Shown here: positions 41,987-44,432 of the stretch, piece after piece | Layout: the number at the start of each line of letters is the position of its first letter | Position numbering within the stretch: position 1 is the stretch's first letter | Assembly (NCBI RefSeq): GCF_014696925.1 | Contig: NZ_JACJQY010000047.1 | Coordinates: 1-44,432, forward strand | Direction of reading: 5' to 3' | Length of the DNA stretch: 44,432 nucleotides | DNA from: Phormidium tenue FACHB-1050 | GTDB lineage: Bacteria; Cyanobacteriota; Cyanobacteriia; Pseudanabaenales; Pseudanabaenaceae | Made by a program: the position numbers and the translations under genes | The notes under the pieces: model-generated | Seen by the model: the letters and a program-made list of their open reading frames with translations, nothing else | What the model was told of the DNA's origin: nothing | The model's database searches: none

Positions 41987-42762
41987 TGCTACCTCGTGAC
42001 CTATTGAATCATGTTGAAAATCGCGATACCGTTAGCCGATTGCTGGATTTAGGCGATCGCGCTATCCAGACATGGGATGTCGTATGCAGTGATTTTCTAT
42101 CACCGCCCGAAATTACGGAAGCGCTACAAGTATTCGGCAAAATGACCGAAATCCATTGCCTAGCATGGGGTGGTTATGAACAAGCCGAACGCCAAAGATT
42201 AGCGATCGCTCGTTCTGAGTTGCCCCTTGAACCTTCAATGGTTAGTCTCACTCCCATATCGATTTCTGGCAACTTCCTATTTGACACGGCAACCCATCGC
42301 GATTTTTTGGGTGCGCTCCTTGGTACGGGTATCGAGCGTCAAAAAGTCGGCGATGTTAATGTCCTAGGCGAAAAAGGCGCACAGGCGATCGTTGTTCCAG
42401 AACTCATGGAATATTTGCAAATCCATTTTAATCAAGTGCGAACAGTTCCCGTCAAGGTCAATGCGATCGCGTGGGAAGAGTTGAAAATCCGCATTCCTGT
42501 CACTAAAGAACTTACTTCCACGGAAGCATCCTTAAGACTAGATGCGATCGCCTCCTTCGGTTTTGGGATGTCACGTAGCAAAATGGTGGATCTGATCAAT
42601 GGCGAAGATGTGCGTGTCAATTGGAAAACAGTTTCTCAGCCTAACTATCAACTCAAATCTGGTGATCTGATCGCCATTCGTGGCAAAGGTAGAGTTACGA
42701 TTGGTGAAATTATGATTACCAAAAAGGAACGCTACCGCGTGCAAATGACACGCTCAGTTTAA
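41986..42762 (+). CDS. Photosystem II S4-domain protein
   Basis: 258 residues. The N-terminal two thirds match the cyanobacterial/plastid YlmH-like family (LPRDLLNHVENRDTVSRLLDLGDRAIQTWDVVCSDFLSPPEI, HRDFLGALLGTGIERQKVGDV). The C-terminal S4 RNA-binding domain is at about 180-245 (LRLDAIASFGFGMSRSKMVDLINGEDVRVNWK...LKSGDLIAIRGKGR). Such S4 proteins are annotated as photosystem II related and presumably bind RNA. It is coupled to the PRC-barrel gene. Confidence 0.92.
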   Translation: MLPRDLLNHVENRDTVSRLLDLGDRAIQTWDVVCSDFLSPPEITEALQVFGKMTEIHCLAWGGYEQAERQRLAIARSELPLEPSMVSLTPISISGNFLFDTATHRDFLGALLGTGIERQKVGDVNVLGEKGAQAIVVPELMEYLQIHFNQVRTVPVKVNAIAWEELKIRIPVTKELTSTEASLRLDAIASFGFGMSRSKMVDLINGEDVRVNWKTVSQPNYQLKSGDLIAIRGKGRVTIGEIMITKKERYRVQMTRSV

Positions 42763-42795
42763 TGTAAAACAACTAGGTAAAGTTGCGGAAGAGAG

Positions 42796-43200
42796 AGCAA
42801 TAATCCATAATACTTCCACCACACCGCGATCGCACCTCAACAAACTAACAACACCAAACAGCGATCGCACCTAATCTCAATCACAAAGCGATCGCCTAAA
42901 ATATCCATACTTTCACCACATCAGCGATCGCCCCTCAACAACCAAAAACACCAAACAGCGATCGCCCCTTAAATCTCAATCAAACAGCGATCGCCTAATA
43001 CCAATTCACGAAAGTGTGGCAACACTTTTGTGAATCGAAAACCAAACCCAGTAAGGGTTTTAAAAACACAAAATGGCGTAGCCACTTTGTGTTTTGGTAT
43101 AAAACATCAACACTTTCACCACACAAGCGATCGCCCCCTCAACAAATCAACAACATCAAGCAGCGATCACTCCTAATCTCAGTCATGAAGCAATTGATTA
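42796..43200. repeat. HIP1 iterated repeat, locus C
   Basis: Octamers at 42826, 42861, 42888, 42924, 42958, 42987 and 43127, with a variant at 43163. Spacings 35, 27, 36, 34, 29 define a unit of about 98 bp containing three HIP1 sites. About two units in tandem, then a 101-bp inserted element, then another partial unit. Covers the 452-bp gap before the DUF1524 remnant. Confidence 0.92.
42996..43102 (+). mobile_element. 101-bp non-autonomous element inside HIP1 array
   Basis: Element 42999-43099 with TACCAA/TTGGTA termini and direct repeats TAA on both sides (42996-42998, 43100-43102). Removing it restores the array sequence CCTAAAA...CTTTCACC. A similar segment lies inverted at 25460-25558. 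It contains two small hairpins (GTGTGGCAACAC and TGGCGTAGCCA types). Confidence 0.85.
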
Positions 43201-43214
43201 AAGTTTTATGATTT

Positions 43215-44281
43215 TTATCTTCCCTCTCGTTCTACATTCCAACTATCACATAAATTTCTAATCGTATCTAAACGCATAACTTGCTCACAAAATCGGTATA
43301 TAGTTTTTGAACTTAGTCTGAGTTCGGCAAAGTAATCATTTTGTAGGTCGTAGGATACCGTAAGATTGCGTGGAATATCCGTGATAAAAGAAGGAAACTT
43401 ATTACTAATCTCAGTAAACGATTCAGGAGAATATTCTTGAATCCACTTTAAGATTTCAATGTAAACATCTTTCCAATAAGTTACTTGATATTCGTCTCCT
43501 GCAATTGTCAATTTAGTTGGTCTTGTCCCTGTGACATCATCGGAATAGGAAATAGGATTGTTAGGAACAAAACATGACCATATTTCCAGACACATATCAG
43601 CTAATACTTTAGCTCTATCTTCAATCGCTGATTTATTCCATTGATCAACATTTTGAAAATAATTATTTAAAAGTAGATCACTTTGATTGAAATACTGCTT
43701 CTTCTGCTGATAAGACTTGTTAGCGGAGTTATAATCCAGAGGAACTAAAGTTAAGTTGCTAAGAACTTGTTTATATGTGTAATAATATTGCTGCCAATCC
43801 TCTCCTAGTTCTTTCTCCCATTCAACATTGATTGAGTCGGGCATTATTAACTCTACTTTGTAAGACGAAGATTGGAAAGTATTTGTATCTTTTGAATTTT
43901 GCTTCCTTAAATAGACTTCAATTGTTTCCAGTATCAATTTTGTTCTCTCATCAGTAGCACTAAAAGATGTCCTGAGCATATCCTTACAAAAATCATTGTC
44001 CCTAGGATAACGATTTTTTCCAAGTCTGATTTTTACTCCATCAATTAGGTTTGAGGTGCTTTCATGTCTAGCATCTCTGTAAAGAATTGGGAAAATTCTA
44101 TTGAGTCCAAACGTTTCAATATCACAAACTAAACGTCGTACTGCAAAGTTTTCAAGTGTTTTTAAAATATCAATAAATTCATTTTTTGATATGGAAGAAC
44201 GATTGTATTCGTGATAGCAGTTTAACAAGAAAGGATACATAACTGTATATTTTAATCTATTAATACGCAATAGATTTTCAG
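43215..44281 (-). pseudogene. DUF262/DUF1524 (GmrSD-like) restriction protein, 5'-truncated remnant
   Basis: An open frame runs to 44330, but its first ~16 codons are the complement of an IS66 end. Homologous sequence starts near residue 20 (ENLLRINRLKYTVMYPFLLNCYHEY). The middle is the DUF1524 nuclease region: KVELIMPDSINVEWEKELGEDW, LSNLTLVPLDYNSANKSYQQKK and WNKSAIEDRAKVLADMCLEIW. The catalytic His of the family motif (EHIMP) is Leu (codon TTA). The C-terminus has the family ending (GDEYQVTYWKDVYIEILKWI...SSKTIYRFCEQVM). The N-terminal DUF262 NTPase is missing. It would be a type IV modification-dependent restriction relic. Confidence 0.82.
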
Positions 44282-44432
44282 GTAAGAATTCAGGTAAGAA
44301 TAGGGATGAGAGAGATGGAAGAAGGATCAATTAAAGCTTGACGAAAAAAATCAATGACAGATTTACCTTGAGCTTTACAAGTTTGAATAACCGTCAATAA
44401 AGCGGCGGTATTGCGTAAACCATCCATAGAAC
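44282..44432 (-). pseudogene. IS66-type transposase, C-terminal end (runs off window)
   Basis: Read on the minus strand, the last 100 bases give SMDGLRNTAALLTVIQTCKAQGKS then VIDFFRQAL, the C-terminus of IS66-family transposases, ending at TGA 44290-44292. GTAAGAATT at 44282 fits the GTAAG-type end of IS66 elements. The element extends beyond the window, so I cannot say whether it is complete. It truncates the DUF262/DUF1524 gene. Confidence 0.75.

Noticed and set aside
42826-42994. HIP1 array resembling a CRISPR array
   Set aside because: The repeated octamer is short, the spacers themselves are conserved between units and loci, and no cas gene is present.

Overview
The window is cyanobacterial chromosomal DNA. 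It has very frequent GCGATCGC (HIP1) octamers, AT-leaning intergenic DNA, and cyanobacterial marker genes: ndhS, a photosystem II S4-domain protein, PAS/GAF hybrid kinases, a Ser/Thr kinase with WD40 repeats, and the sufS/glgB style of single-gene housekeeping loci. The dense hairpin repeats with GGCGC-TTC-GCGCC cores recall Pseudanabaena-type filamentous cyanobacteria, but that genus guess is inference. No tRNA, rRNA or CRISPR array was seen.

Layout. 1-2.8 kb: an unrecognised membrane protein and two toxin-antitoxin pairs (PIN/VapC type, then DUF433/DUF5615). 3.0-7.8 kb: glgB with a strong terminator, an EamA-type exporter, a DUF4079-like membrane protein and a small coiled-coil protein. 8.0-14.4 kb: a signalling cluster. 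A large REC-GAF-PAS4-GAF-GAF-HisKA_2 sensor is cut in two by a 165-bp MITE-like element. Its last GAF carries both cysteine motifs of a DXCF cyanobacteriochrome. It is followed by a REC-HisKA-HATPase protein that lacks the phospho-acceptor histidine. 14.5-21.4 kb: a NADAR protein next to an Rpn-type nuclease with a GKAE repeat, convergent recJ and dprA, an adenylate-kinase paralogue with Arg in its P-loop, and sufS. 21.6-25.3 kb: a Ser/Thr kinase-WD40 protein and a BlaI/M56 regulator-protease pair. 25.9-28.8 kb: a J-domain/TPR protein, then a tight ndhS-OmpA-rnz run. 29.1-36.1 kb: two adjacent paralogous hybrid histidine kinases. 36.1-40.7 kb: a decayed mobile zone. It holds an HNH endonuclease plus a 79-aa partner and their ruined second copy carrying two nearly identical 137-bp MITEs, then an intact-looking IS5-type transposase, remnants of two other transposases and a broken IS1595/ISXO2-type transposase. 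41.0-42.8 kb: a PRC-barrel protein and the PSII S4-domain protein. 42.8-44.4 kb: HIP1 repeat arrays, a truncated DUF262/DUF1524 (GmrSD-like) restriction remnant, and the end of an IS66-type transposase running off the window.

The genes do not form one pathway. The notable themes are sensory signalling (at least four kinase-type proteins), small mobile repeats whose insertions can be read precisely because the uninterrupted sequence can be inferred, and restriction/defence remnants bordered by HIP1 arrays. The strongest new-looking signals are the frame-restorable MITE in the photosensor kinase, the hairpin family with a constant core but different arms in each copy, and the ~98-bp iterated HIP1 unit flanking HNH/DUF1524 genes.
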